Shown here piece by piece: positions 38,801-53,598 of a stretch of DNA of 64,000 nucleotides. This stretch comes from Hexactinellida sp. DTS-2022 (lineage: Eukaryota; Porifera; Hexactinellida): contig JAPNXP010000004.1 of NCBI GenBank assembly GCA_028753945.1, positions 1,240,001-1,304,000 on the forward strand, given 5' to 3'. The notes under the pieces are model-generated. The model ran no database searches. It had not been told where the DNA came from and saw only the letters and a list, made by a program, of their open reading frames with translations. How positions within the stretch are numbered: position 1 is the stretch's first letter; each line of letters starts with the position of its first letter. A program made the position numbers and the translations under genes.

Positions 38801-40992
38801 TTCTGGTATCCAAACAATACATTCATGAGATGGAATATCTATTATATCAATATTTTTCTGAGGTTTTTTTGGTGCCTAAAGTGTATCAGAGTGATAGGGT
38901 GGGGGGGGGGGGGGGGGGAGGGGGGTTATAACGCATTTATAAATTATAATGGAAATATACACTTAATCCCTTTTTGTCCTTCTAAGTATACAAGTATGCA
39001 TATTTCGTATTTCGCATTTCCGAAACTCTATTATGTTACTGTTGACATCTACAAATAGGTACACAAATTGGTTTAATTTGGAAATAGCTACAGTAGAACT
39101 CAGTCTAACACTACATAGAGATATGTGCATATTTATTGACAAACTTAAGTTATACAAGTTAGTACGTACTTAGCCGAAGTGCTTACTAAACCAGGTAAGT
39201 ACTACCGAGTCCAACTGTACTTACTATGCTACGATTGTTATAATGGGTAAACAAGTTGATGATAACAAATTAATTGCGTGTGATGTGAATATATACTGTT
39301 GTTGTTCATAAAAGTTAAACAAATGGATGCAAATATATATGTACATGGATGTCAAAGGGTATTACAGATAAATGCATATTACACTGATGGCTTTGTCAAA
39401 TGGGAATTAATATTTTAGATGATATATTTAAATGCTTGACGGGTAAGTGATCCATCGCGAAGCTGACGAGAACAAATGGGTCGTTACATTTATATTCATT
39501 CCACTCTATGGGAGAAGAAATCTAAAATTACAGCTGTGCAGACAGCATATTCTGGTCATACAGACAGCATATTCTGGTTTCCTTTTTTGATTAAAGCACC
39601 AAAATTTGTACACATGTACTTTGATGTAGTGCGAACATTTTCCGAAATTTTCCGATAATTTGATATATCACAATCACATGACCATATTTGGAATGTGGTC
39701 ATGTGATATATCAAATTATCGAAAATTTTACTTCGAAACCGAATTCTACAATGAAAAGACGATATAACTTAATTTGGACAAGTTTTCATGGTAAACAAGC
39801 CCGGCGAACACTATCGGACGTAGTTACTTTGGCGAGCTGTTATGGCCGATATAGACACTATTTCGATTACCTCATTATCCAAAAATGTTCGCACTAAATC
39901 AAAGTACATGTCTACAAATTTTGGTGCTTTTAGCAAAAAATGAACAATCTGTTGAATCTATGGCTATGCCGCTGGACTACTATTAGTCATTGAACCCCCA
40001 AACTATTATTTTCAATTTGAAGAAATTTTGAGGAGATTTTCATCGACAGTGCAACCGCGATTATCCTTACACGTTGGGACCAGTCAAGTATGTTTGGATA
40101 ATCTACAGTTCGTGTAATTTAAGGCTGAACTAATATATGGAATAACATTGAGACCAATCGGTACGTTCGGATAATCGAAGAGTTTGGTTAATCGAAGTTC
40201 GGATAATCTAGATTGCATTGTTCACCAACTCCCCTTGCATGTTTGTATGGTGTTGGATGATTTTCTTCACGCAATTTCCTAGCTACCCTAAGTTAGGTTA
40301 GGCTTTGGTTTGGATATATAATTTATTCGTGATTATATATATATTGAACCCCTTAGATTGTGATTATACTCGGTAGGTGGTTACCAGATTTCATTTTTTT
40401 AATACTGAAAACTTAACAGGTATCTTATGATTTTGGATTAACTATTGGATAAACTAGGAAATAATCTGTATTTTCTTAACTCTGAGCCTATGTACTTTTA
40501 TTTCATAGTTCACGAATGATGGTTCCAGAAACGCAGGGGATACTTTCAGTTCAGTGACTATTAGACTGGTCTATTTTACATTTCGTGTATCAATAATACA
40601 TTGGTTCCTTCAACTTTAGATGTAGTGAAATTATTGAGTTGTCTGCACTTCACACACACAACAATTTATTTTCATTAAAATTGAATTCCATTATGTAGAA
40701 GCATATTAGAAAATAGAAAATCATCAGGACTTGTAAATTATTGTATTTGTATAAATTTAGTGACAATTAACTACGATGAGTGGCAATTTTGGAACATATT
40801 TTCCAGAAAAACGAACCAAATAAATAAAATCCAATTCCTGTTCCTACTCAGAAATTGTTTGTAATTAAGTAGGAGTGCACTACCTATTGCCCTTATTGAT
40901 CTATAAATTATGCACAAGTAAGGTTTGCTTTGAAACGCCTCTCTTTGAGCTCATTTTCTGAATACTATACATATTTACTTACTTTTCATTAG

Positions 40993-41298
40993 TTGATGGT
41001 TCTCTTCGTCTCTATGGAAGCGGTGATAATGATGGAATACTTGAGATATATCACAGTGGTCGATGGGGCTCTGTATGTGACGACCTTTGGGGCTCAGAAG
41101 AAAGTCGTGTTGCTTGTAGACAGTTGGGTTTTACCAATTATGCCTCCTATAGACACGGTAACAGCACCATCAACCATTTTTGGCTTGATGACGTGATATG
41201 TATTGGAGATGAATCATCACTAGTCGATTGTGGTAATGACGGGTGGGGTGTAGACAATTGTGGAGTTTCAGATGGTCTCTATCTCAATTGCACAACAG
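40993..41298 (+). CDS. SRCR domain exon, A-type, unit 5
   Basis: Protein identical to the other A-type array exons. Acceptor AG at 40991-40992, donor GT at 41299-41300, phase 1-1. Confidence 0.94.
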
Positions 41299-43179
41299 GT
41301 AATGTTACGCTGGTTCTGCGAGCCAAACCATAATTTTGGCCTAATGTTTAAGTTAATCTATTTGCTCAGAAATTTCCAGGTTTTAGCTAGCATATATATT
41401 ACATATAATAATATATGATTTTTGTTTAGCTTACTTTGCACATTTGGAAGGTAGTTTCTATCATGTCTATAAATATAGATTCTATTAACTTATAATTTTA
41501 ATACAACCCCGGATAAAATTAATTAAACAATTATACAAACAAATACACACCAAGTGTGTTTTACTACATCATACATGGTGTTTGCTTAATAATAGCAATT
41601 GATCTCTGGGCCGAAGGAAGCAGTTAGAAAGTGGTCAGACAATGACTTGGCCGTTTCCGCCTTCCATGGGCCTAATAGCTTGTAACTAGCTTTCGCTCAA
41701 GTAATTATTTATGTGGCCCTTATTTGTTCATAGGAAATCATTCTTTATAAGTTAGTCAAATTCTCACACAAAAAACTGTTAAAGTTGACTAAATTTCATC
41801 AGCTTATAGTGCTGATTCACGGTTTTCCAGAAAGACAATGTCGAAAAGCGGTACAACCTGTCTTTCTCACCCGGAAAAAAGAAAACATTAAATTCCCAAA
41901 AAAAATCCTAGCTCAGAATTTGTTTTCTCATCACAAAAAAATGGTCAATCGAAATCATAGGTTACTAAAGTGACAGTCTATCAGTATTTTTTATGTTATT
42001 CTAGCGTCGAATATGTAAGAGAATTAAATTATTGCTCTTAAAATATCCCAAATGATTAATAATGCAAGAAATGAATACTCCCAAGTAGGTTTATATCAGA
42101 TAATAATGCGTTTATTATATTATTAGTTGTCAATTAAAGGCCTATCGAGATAATTCCAAATCAAAATAAGGAATATAATATGGGATCTATTGTGCATGAA
42201 TCTTGTAAAATCTCTAAATCATTCTCTTTACTGCACACAACAGTATTTGATGTGAGATTAACAACCTCCAAACAAATCATTTTTTGCATTTTTGAATATT
42301 TGTGAAATACTAATATGAATACAAAAATTGAATAACGATGCTAAAATAATGAATTTTATCTCATATTTTTCAATTGATAACAATTAGTAAAGTATTTCCT
42401 TGCTTACAAGAACCTGAGACTGAGGTCCAAAAGTATATTTCTAATATAAAGTTGGAAATAATCTTAGATACTGCTATTTTACTACGGAAATATAACTAAT
42501 GAGTCTCAAACATATATTTTATAGAGTACATTAGTTGTTTTGTTTGAATTACAAAAGTTTGAATAACTTTGTTTCGCATTATCGAGGTTCTCATTTTAGA
42601 GATGCCTAATTTGCCTATAGAAAATGTATTTTTCACTAATCCAACGAATTTTCTAATCAAAAAAACAGAAATGTTTGATTCAGAACACCGCTGATCGGAT
42701 TAGCTGGGGTCTATTGGATATATAAAATGAGCAGAATAGGGCCGTTTTTTTCTAATCTAGTACATTTTGTTTACTAAACAAATTTGTTCACCTACATAGT
42801 GTTAAAACAATCGAAAATATTTAAGCAAATAAACTATGTTAAGTAGTGATATTATTGATTAAATAACTAACAATTTTCGCCATAGTATTCCACTATGTGT
42901 GCTTATTATATATAAAATTTATACACATTGCTGTGAGATAACATAATCCCAATAGTCACTTGGATGCCCACTACCTCTATTTATACATATGTACGTATAT
43001 ACAAAATATACAGCTCTATGTGACGTATAATGTTTCCAATTTATTAGGGACAAACAGACTTACAACAATTGTGTCTTTAATTTACGAGTCCTTCGGTCTT
43101 GGTCGCAATATTTAGTATGCGCACTTTATGGAATGCACATAGAAAATTTATACTTTTTATCACTAACATTTTTTATCAG

Positions 43180-43485
43180 CTGATGGCACACTTCGTCTGT
43201 ATGGAAGCGGCAACGATGATGGAATACTTGAGATATATCACAGTGGTCGATGGGGCTCTGTATGTTGCAACCATTGGGGCTCAGAAGAAAGTATTGTTGC
43301 TTGTAAACAGTTGGGGTTTACCAATTATGCCTCCTACACATCTTGGATTACCATCATGAAGGATTTTTGGCTTGATGACGTGATGTGTATTGGAGATGAA
43401 TCATCTCTATTCGATTGTGGTCATTTAGGGTGGGGTGTAGACAATTGTGGAGTTTCAGAGGGTCTCTATCTCAACTGCACAACAG
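43180..43485 (+). CDS. SRCR domain exon, B-type, unit 5
   Basis: Protein identical to the other B-type array exons. Acceptor AG at 43178-43179, donor GT at 43486-43487, phase 1-1. Confidence 0.94.
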
Positions 43486-46400
43486 GTAATGTTAACGCTG
43501 GTTCTGCTAGCCAAAACCCTAATTTTGGCTTAATGTTTGAGTTAATCTATTTGCTGAGAATTTCAAGCTTTAGCTAGCATATTTATGGTATAGAATAATA
43601 ATGATCTAGTATACTGTATACTTTCCAGATTTGGATGTTAGTTTCTAACTTTACTATAAATACGGTTTCTATTAACTTATAATTTTAATACAAACCCAAT
43701 AAAAAGTAATTAAACAAATTTACAAGCAAATACACGACAAAGTGAATTACCTAATAGCGATTGTTCTCAGGGCCGAAGGAAGCAGTTAGAAAGTGGTCAG
43801 GCCATGGCTTGATCGGCTTAACTAGTGGCATAAGAGTGGTCAGACAATGACTTGACCACTTCCGCCTTCCCGGGGTTTAATAGCATGGTTCTAAGCTTTC
43901 GCTCAAGTAACAAGTTATGTCGAATTTATTCCTTCGTGTCTACTCGCCTCAAGATATAAGCCTTTTCGCAACCTTGTTTTCTTCAGTCAGGTACTTCTTT
44001 AATATAGGGAGTATTAGGGACTGTAAACTTCCTTTTGCGGTAAAAATTAGCGTAGGCCGAAAACAGTATTGTTACTTATTGATATCCCGTAATCCGCTAA
44101 TGCTAGACACAGGAAATGTATTATTGTCGTATAGGAAGTCATATTTTGACAGTCCAAAGGTCATATTGGTCTATCGAAAATATTTGAGGAATCTAAGTTC
44201 TTCGATGTTCACACCTTTCCATATATGGTAATATTGTTAAAATCTCGAGATTAGTTAGCTTTATACATATGAAATGTATTATTGACGAATGGGAAATGGG
44301 AATTCATTTCTAGGGACTCAGTAGATCACATTGATTTACCTAAGGCGTTCCCTTAACCTATATTATTATTTGTCACTCATCACAAAAAGGTTGTCAACCC
44401 CTGTTTTGTAGTTTAGCATCTTCTTACCTCACAGATTTCTATAATTATATTGTTTATTAGGAAAATTCGAATTAGATATGCCTCGAAAATGTGTACGTTT
44501 ATGATGAGTCCCTAAATAGAGACACACCGGATCCATTTTTTTCGGATCCGTATCCGCTTTGAGCCGAAATTCCGAATTCTAGAGCAGGTAGCTAAGAATA
44601 CAATGTATATAGATACGCATTACAATCAGGGACGTCGCCAGGATTTTATTATCTAGGGGGGGTATATAAATAAGTAGAGGGGGGGAACGTTTATTGATGC
44701 TAGAGCTTACAGTGACGCTATAGGACTGGATCCCGAGAGTGATAGTGGGTGGAGCATGGAGTTATGAGAATTTAGCCTAAATCATCATAAATTACCTAGG
44801 CTTGGGCGGTTCTAGGATTTTCTAGAAGGGAATGTAGTATTTTAAACAATTACATTACCAGCTGGGAGTCTGGGACGCTGTTAGCCTCCCAGTAGGATCC
44901 AGGAGCAAAGCCCCTTGAAGTCCGAAACAATTGAGTGCCATCGGCCAAAGATATCAATACCTACAGATGCGATTATCAGTATATTATTCTTTAAAACGTG
45001 AGCGTAGGTAAAGTAAATATGCAGTGGAACCTCGTTAATACGAACACCAACGGACGGTAAAAATTTCGTTCGCTTTATCCGGAGTTCGTATTAACCGAAG
45101 TAATACCCCTTCAATAGGTATTGTAGTGACTTGATTTTGTGGATCTTTTTGTTCGTCTTATCCGGAAATTCGTATTAAATGTGTTCGTACTAACGAGGTT
45201 CTACTGTATATACAATTCATCAATCATACTTATCCAAATGTTATATTTGCATTGTACGCTTCTCTGTATAAGGAACCCTCACCAGTTATCTTTCTTTACC
45301 TGAAACTGACTCTCAATATACCGAAATTTATGTTAACTATAATTTTATTGTGTAACAATAATATATTTTCTCGCATATTACCTTTTAATGTTTACATATG
45401 TATGTACAGTACGTGGCACCCTGACAGCTAGATTCGTAGCAAATGGGGAATTGGAGGGAGGGTAATATCCAAATGCCACTGGTGACAACCGTGAACTGTG
45501 ACAAATTTTTCCCGTGTTCAGTCCAAAATCATTTGTCCAATTCGATGTGTTCAATTTGAGATTTTATGAATAATAGACTGGGCAGTTCCTTAATTTTGGG
45601 AAATCTCGGCCTGGAGTTCCTCACTAGGTGCTCCTTATAAAAAATGTGTTGAATAACGTTCACCATGGGCTGCGCAGCCGCACCCCGCACGGATGATTCA
45701 CCCGCGGGCCCTCAACCGATTACAAAGAATTTAGGTAGGGTCCGGGGGCTTCCAAAAAAGGTGGGCCCCTAAAAGGTCGATCAGCCGGGGGCCCCCAAAA
45801 AGGTCGATCACCCGGGGGCCCCCAAAAGCCGCGCCGCCACTGACGTTCACTGGTCATTGATACAATTTACTTATTCATTGGAATTTGATTATATATATTT
45901 AATGATTGGGTAAATATAACCAAATTAACTATTAATTCGTATACAAATCCGGATCCGGTAATTCCCATTCTGGATCCAGCCAAATTCCGGTGTAGCAGCC
46001 CAGATTAACCCCCCATCAGTATATACCCGGGTATAATCTGTCCTAGGCCAGAATATACCCGGGAGTATATTCTGTCCTAGGCCAGATTATACCCGGCCCG
46101 TGGTTTCGTGGTTTTGAGGAAGATCTACTATTTATGAATAATTCAATTAGATTCAGTGTTATTCCGATTCAAGTTATTGTTGATATCATAAATACAATAC
46201 AGAATCCTAGTATACATATACTATGAATAATTAATTTACATTCATAGCTATTACTATTTACAAATCGATTTCTGATATCATAGTTACAGTAAAGTTTTCT
46301 ATTGTGTTAATGAATAATTCAATTTGATTCAATATCTGATACTATATATAAATCGATTTCAAATACTAGTTGTATTGAAGTTTTCTCCTATATGAAAATT

Positions 46401-48654
46401 CAATTTCTCTCAACAGTTATTCAATTTCAGAACGATTTCTGGTATCCAAACAATACATTCATGAGATGGAATATCTATTATATCAATATTTTTCTGAGGT
46501 TTTTTTGGTGCCTAAAGTGTATCAGAGTGATAGGGTGGGGGGGGGTTATAACGCATTTATAAATTATAATGGAAATATACACTTAATCCCTTTTTGTCTT
46601 TCTAAGTATACAAGTATGCATATTTCGTATTTCGCATTTCCGAAACTCTATTATGTTACTGTTGACATCTACAAATAGGTACACAAATTGGTTTAATTTG
46701 GAAATAGCTACAGTAGAACTCAGTCTAACACTACATAGAGATATGTGCATATTTATTGACAAACTTAAGTTATACAAGTTAGTACGTACTTAGCCGAAGT
46801 GCTTACTAAACCAGGTAAGTACTACCGAGTCCAACTGTACTTACTATGCTACGATTGTTATAATGGGTAAACAAGTTGATGATAACAAATTAATTGCGTG
46901 TGATGTGAATATATACTGTTGTTGTTCATAAAAGTTAAACAAATGGATGCAAATATATATGTACATGGATGTCAAAGGGTATTACAGATAAATGCATATT
47001 ACACTGATGGCTTTGTCAAATGGGAATTGATTAATAATTATTGCGTGTAGTGGTAAAGTTAAAAAATACAGATATTTTAGATAATATATTTAAATGCTTG
47101 ACGGGTAAGTGATCCATCGCGAAGCTGACGAGAACAAATGGGTCGTTACATTTATATTCATTCCACTCTATGGGAGAAGAAATCTAAAATTACAGCTGTG
47201 CAGACAGCATATTCTGGTCATACAGACAGCATATTCTGGTTCACTTTTTTGATAAAAGCACCAAAATTTGTACACATGTACTTTGATGTAGTGCGAACAT
47301 TTTCCGAAATTTTCCGATAATTTGATATATCACAATCACATGACCATATTTGGAATGTGGTCATGTGATATATCAAATTATCGAAAATTTTACTTCGAAA
47401 CCGAATTCTACAATGAAAAGACGATATAACTTAATTTGGACAAGTTTTCATGGGAAACAAGCCCGGCGAACACTATCGGACGTGGTTACTTTGGCGAGCT
47501 GTTATGGCCGATATAGACACTATTTCGATTACCTCATTATCCAAAAATGTTCGCACTAAATCAAAGTACATGTCTACAAATTTTGGTGCTTTTAGCAAAA
47601 AATGAACAATCTGTTGAATCTATGGCTATGCCGCTGGACTACTATTAGTCATTGAACCCCCAAACTATTATTTTCAATTTGAAGAAATTTTGAGGAGATT
47701 TTCATCGACAGTGCAACCGCGATTATCCTTACACGTTGGGACCAGTCAAGTATGTTTGGATAATCTACAGTTCGTGTAATTTAAGGCTGAACTAATATAT
47801 GGAATAACATTGAGACCAATCGGTACGTTCGGATAATCGAAGAGTTTGGTTAATCGAAGTTCGGATAATCTAGATTGCATTGTTCACCAACTCCCCTTGC
47901 ATGTTTGTATGGTGTTGGATGATTTTCTTCACGCAATTTCCTAGCTACCCTAAGTTAGGTTAGGCTTTGGTTTGGATATATAATTTATTCGTGATTATAT
48001 ATATATTGAACCCCTTAGATTGTGATTATACTCGGTAGGTGGTTACCAGATTTCATTTTTTTAATACTGAAAACTTAACAGGTATCTTATGATTTTGGAT
48101 TAACTATTGGATAAACTAGGAAATAATCTGTATTTTCTTAACTCTGAGCCTATGTACTTTTATTTCATAGTTCACGAATGATGGTTCCAGAAACGCAGGG
48201 GATACTTTCAGTTCAGTGACTATTAGACTGGTCTATTTTACATTTCGTGTATCAATAATACATTGGTTCCTTCAACTTTAGATGTAGTGAAATTATTGAG
48301 TTGTCTGCACTTCACACACACAACAATTTATTTTCATTAAAATTGAATTCCATTATGTAGAAGCATATTAGAAAATAGAAAATCATCAGGACTTGTAAAT
48401 TATTGTATTTGTATAAATTTAGTGACAATTAACTACGATGAGTGGCAATTTTGGAACATATTTTCCAGAAAAACGAACCAAATAAATAAAATCCAATTCC
48501 TGTTCCTACTCAGAAATTGTTTGTAATTAAGTAGGAGTGCACTACCTATTGCCCTTATTGATCTATAAATTATGCACAAGTAAGGTTTGCTTTGAAACGC
48601 CTCTCTTTGAGCTCATTTTCTGAATACTATACATATTTACTTACTTTTCATTAG

Positions 48655-48960
48655 TTGATGGTTCTCTTCGTCTCTATGGAAGCGGTGATAATGATGGAAT
48701 ACTTGAGATATATCACAGTGGTCGATGGGGCTCTGTATGTGACGACCTTTGGGGCTCAGAAGAAAGTCGTGTTGCTTGTAGACAGTTGGGTTTTACCAAT
48801 TATGCCTCCTATAGACACGGTAACAGCACCATCAACCATTTTTGGCTTGATGACGTGATATGTATTGGAGATGAATCATCACTAGTCGATTGTGGTAATG
48901 ACGGGTGGGGTGTAGACAATTGTGGAGTTTCAGATGGTCTCTATCTCAATTGCACAACAG
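48655..48960 (+). CDS. SRCR domain exon, A-type, unit 6
   Basis: Last A-type exon, protein identical to the other five. Acceptor AG at 48653-48654, donor GT at 48961-48962, phase 1-1. Confidence 0.94.
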
Positions 48961-50841
48961 GTAATGTTACGCTGGTTCTGCGAGCCAAACCATAATTTTG
49001 GCCTAATGTTTAAGTTAATCTATTTGCTCAGAAATTTCCAGGTTTTAGCTAGCATATATATTACATATAATAATATATGATTTTTGTTTAGCTTACTTTG
49101 CACATTTGGAAGGTAGTTTCTATCATGTCTATAAATATAGATTCTATTAACTTATAATTTTAATACAACCCCGGATAAAATTAATTAAACAATTATACAA
49201 ACAAATACACACCAAGTGTGTTTTACTACATCATACATGGTGTTTGCTTAATAATAGCAATTGATCTCTGGGCCGAAGGAAGCAGTTAGAAAGTGGTCAG
49301 ACAATGACTTGGCCGTTTCCGCCTTCCATGGGCCTAATAGCTTGTAACTAGCTTTCGCTCAAGTAATTATTTATGTGGCCCTTATTTGTTCATAGGAAAT
49401 CATTCTTTATAAGTTAGTCAAATTCTCACACAAAAAACTGTTAAAGTTGACTAAATTTCATCAGCTTATAGTGATGATTCACGGTTTTCCAGAAAGACAA
49501 TGTCGAAAAGCGGTACAACCTGTCTTTCTCACCCGGAAAAAAGAAAACATTAAATTCTCAAAAAAAATCCTAGCTCAGAATTTGTTTTCTCATCACAAAA
49601 AAATGGTCAATCGAAATCATAGGTTACTAAAGTGACAGTCTATCAGTATTTTTTATGTTATTCTAGCGTCGAATATGTAAGAGAATTAAATTATTGCTCT
49701 TAAAATATCCCAAATGATTAATAATGCAAGAAATGAATACTCCCAAGTAGGTTTATATCAGATAATAATGCGTTTATTATATTATTAGTTGTCAATTAAA
49801 GGCCTATCGAGATAATTCCAAATCAAAATAAGGAATATAATATGGGATCTATTGTGCATGAATCTTGTAAAATCTCTAAATCATTCTCTTTACTGCACAC
49901 AACAGTATTTGATGTGAGATTAACAACCTCCAAACAAATCATTTTTTGCATTTTTGAATATTTGTGAAATACTAATATGAATACAAAAATTGAATAACGA
50001 TGCTAAAATAATGAATTTTATCTCATATTTTTCAATTGATAACAATTAGTAAAGTATTTCCTTGCTTACAAGAACCTGAGACTGAGGTCCAAAAGTATAT
50101 TTCTAATATAAAGTTGGAAATAATCTTAGATACTGCTATTTTACTACGGAAATATAACTAATGAGTCTCAAACATATATTTTATAGAGTACATTAGTTGT
50201 TTTGTTTGAATTACAAAAGTTTGAATAACTTTGTTTCGCATTATCGAGGTTCTCATTTTAGAGATGCCTAATTTGCCTATAGAAAATGTATTTTTCACTA
50301 ATCCAACGAATTTTCTAATCAAAAAAACAGAAATGTTTGATTCAGAACACCGCTGATCGGATTAGCTGGGGTCTATTGGATATATAAAATGAGCAGAATA
50401 GGGCCGTTTTTTTCTAATCTAGTACATTTTGTTTACTAAACAAATTTGTTCACCTACATAGTGTTAAAACAATCGAAAATATTTAAGCAAATAAACTATG
50501 TTAAGTAGTGATATTATTGATTAAATAACTAACAATTTTCGCCATAGTATTCCACTATGTGTGCTTATTATATATAAAATTTATACACATTGCTGTGAGA
50601 TAACATAATCCCAATAGTCACTTGGATGCCCACTACCTCTATTTATACATATGTACGTATATACAAAATATACAGCTCTATGTGACGTATAATGTTTCCA
50701 ATTTATTAGGGACAAACAGACTTACAACAATTGTGTCTTTAATTTACGAGTCCTTCGGTCTTGGTCGCAATATTTAGTATGCGCACTTTATGGAATGCAC
50801 ATAGAAAATTTATACTTTTTATCACTAACATTTTTTATCAG

Positions 50842-51147
50842 CTGATGGCACACTTCGTCTGTATGGAAGCGGCAACGATGATGGAATACTTGAGATATAT
50901 CACAGTGGTCGATGGGGCTCTGTATGTTGCAACCATTGGGGCTCAGAAGAAAGTATTGTTGCTTGTAAACAGTTGGGGTTTACCAATTATGCCTCCTACA
51001 CATCTTGGATTACCATCATGAAGGATTTTTGGCTTGATGACGTGATGTGTATTGGAGATGAATCATCTCTATTCGATTGTGGTCATTTAGGGTGGGGTGT
51101 AGACAATTGTGGAGTTTCAGAGGGTCTCTATCTCAACTGCACAACAG
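50842..51147 (+). CDS. SRCR domain exon, B-type, unit 6
   Basis: Last array B-type exon, protein identical to the other five. Acceptor AG at 50840-50841, donor GT at 51148-51149, phase 1-1. A 4894-bp intron rich in insertions separates it from the final SRCR exon. Confidence 0.94.
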
Positions 51148-53411
51148 GTAATGTTAACGCTGGTTCTGCTAGCCAAAACCCTAATTTTGGCTTAATGTTT
51201 GAGTTAATCTATTTGCTGAGAATTTCAAGCTTTAGCTAGCATATTTATGGTATAGAATAATAATGATCTAGTATACTGTATACTTTCCAGATTTGGATGT
51301 TAGTTTCTAACTTTACTATAAATACGGTTTCTATTAACTTATAATTTTAATACAAACCCAATAAAAAGTAATTAAACAAATTTACAAGCAAATACACGAC
51401 AAAGTGAATTACCTAATAGCGATTGTTCTCAGGGCCGAAGGAAGCAGTTAGAAAGTGGTCAGGCCATGGCTTGATCGGCTTAACTAGTGGCATAAGAGTG
51501 GTCAGACAATGACTTGACCACTTCCGCCTTCCCGGGGTTTAATAGCATGGTTCTAAGCTTTCGCTCAAGTAACAAGTTATGTCGAATTTATTCCTTCGTG
51601 TCTACTCGCCTCAAGATATAAGCCTTTTCGCAACCTTGTTTTCTTCAGTCAGGTACTTCTTTAATATAGGGAGTATTAGGGACTGTAAACTTCCTTTTGC
51701 GGTAAAAATTAGCGTAGGCCGAAAACAGTATTGTTACTTATTGATATCCCGTAATCCGCTAATGCTAGACACAGGAAATGTATTATTGTCGTATAGGAAG
51801 TCATATTTTGACAGTCCAAAGGTCATATTGGTCTATCGAAAATATTTGAGGAATCTAAGTTCTTCGATGTTCACACCTTTCCATATATGGTAATATTGTT
51901 AAAATCTCGAGATTAGTTAGCTTTATACATATGAAATGTATTATTGACGAATGGGAAATGGGAATTCATTTCTAGGGACTCAGTAGATCACATTGATTTA
52001 CCTAAGGCGTTCCCTTAACCTATATTATTATTTGTCACTCATCACAAAAAGGTTGTCAACCCCTGTTTTGTAGTTTAGCATCTTCTTACCTCACAGATTT
52101 CTATAATTATATTGTTTATTAGGAAAATTCGAATTAGATATGCCTCGAAAATGTGTACGTTTATGATGAGTCCCTAAATAGAGACACACCGGATCCATTT
52201 TTTTCGGATCCGTATCCGCTTTGAGCCGAAATTCCGAATTCTAGAGCAGGTAGCTAAGAATACAATGTATATAGATACGCATTACAATCAGGGACGTCGC
52301 CAGGATTTTATTATCTAGGGGGGGTATATAAATAAGTAGAGGGGGGGAACGTTTATTGATGCTAGAGCTTACAGTGACGCTATAGGACTGGATCCCGAGA
52401 GTGATAGTGGGTGGAGCATGGAGTTATGAGAATTTAGCCTAAATCATCATAAATTACCTAGGCTTGGGCGGTTCTAGGATTTTCTAGAAGGGAATGTAGT
52501 ATTTTAAACAATTACATTACCAGCTGGGAGTCTGGGACGCTGTTAGCCTCCCAGTAGGATCCAGGAGCAAAGCCCCTTGAAGTCCGAAACAATTGAGTGC
52601 CATCGGCCAAAGATATCAATACCTACAGATGCGATTATCAGTATATTATTCTTTAAAACGTGAGCGTAGGTAAAGTAAATATGCAGTGGAACCTCGTTAA
52701 TACGAACACCAACGGACGGTAAAAATTTCGTTCGCTTTATCCGGAGTTCGTATTAACCGAAGTAATACCCCTTCAATAGGTATTGTAGTGACTTGATTTT
52801 GTGGATCTTTTTGTTCGTCTTATCCGGAAATTCGTATTAAATGTGTTCGTACTAACGAGGTTCTACTGTATATACAATTCATCAATCATACTTATCCAAA
52901 TGTTATATTTGCATTGTACGCTTCTCTGTATAAGGAACCCTCACCAGTTATCTTTCTTTACCTGAAACTGACTCTCAATATACCGAAATTTATGTTAACT
53001 ATAATTTTATTGTGTAACAATAATATATTTTCCCGCATAATACCTTTTAATGTTTGGATATGTATGTACAGTACGTGGCATCCTGACAGCTAGATTCGTA
53101 GCAAATGGGGAATTGGGGGGAGTTAGCAAATTTCCCAAAATGGGCGAAATTAATGACGAAGTTAAGTCCATATTTCTATTTTACCGGTAAATGGAAGGGC
53201 AACGATTGAAAATGGTGGAGGGAGGGTACTATCCAAATGCCACTGGTGACAACAGTGAACTGTGACAAATTTTTCCCGTGTTTAGTCCAAAATCATTTGT
53301 ACTATGTAGTTATTCAATTCGATGTGTTCGATTTGAGATTTTATGAATAATAGCCTGGGCAGTTCCTTAATTTTGGGAAATCTAGGCCTGGAGTTCCTCA
53401 CTAGGTGCTCC

Positions 53412-53598
53412 CAGGGCCGGCCTTACAGTTTGCGAGGCTCTATGCACAAGGCCAGCTAGACAGTTTGCGGGGCCCTAAATCCCAGAATACCCTAGAGTAC
53501 TTGATCCCATATCAATGAAATGTACAGTGAAGTGCGGGCCCCACTACCGCGGGGCCCTAGGCCCCTGCCTAGGTCGCCTTGCCCTAAGGCCGGGCCTT
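53412..53598. mobile_element. hAT MITE private to unit 6
   Basis: A 187-bp GC-rich element starting CAGGGCCGGCCTTA and ending 'taaggccgggcctt', with a perfect 8-bp target duplication 'ggtgctcc' (53404-53411 and 53599-53606). The other five tails have one copy of 'ggtgctcc' with no insert (for example near 15005). It is made of 'ggggccc'-type runs and has no ORF. Confidence 0.85.

Larger units (their letters stand above)
38468..46103 (+). repeat. Tandem unit 5 (7636 bp, private deletion)
   Basis: Shorter than its neighbours because of a deletion of about 42 bp at about 39408 ('gggaattaatattttagat', missing the 'gattaataattattgcgtg' stretch), partly offset by the longest poly-G tract (18 G, A, 6 G). 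Private changes include 'tttgtccttct' near 38976 and 'ggtttcctttttt' near 39577. The long G tract interrupted by A is shared only with unit 1. Confidence 0.95.

Noticed and set aside
15482-46103. CRISPR array or bacterial-type repeat system
   Set aside because: The repeats are 7.66 kb direct units with spliced animal exons and no short repeat-spacer pattern.
10371-51147. Dscam-like mutually exclusive exon cluster
   Set aside because: The six A exons and the six B exons encode identical proteins, so choosing between them gives no diversity. Only domain number could vary.
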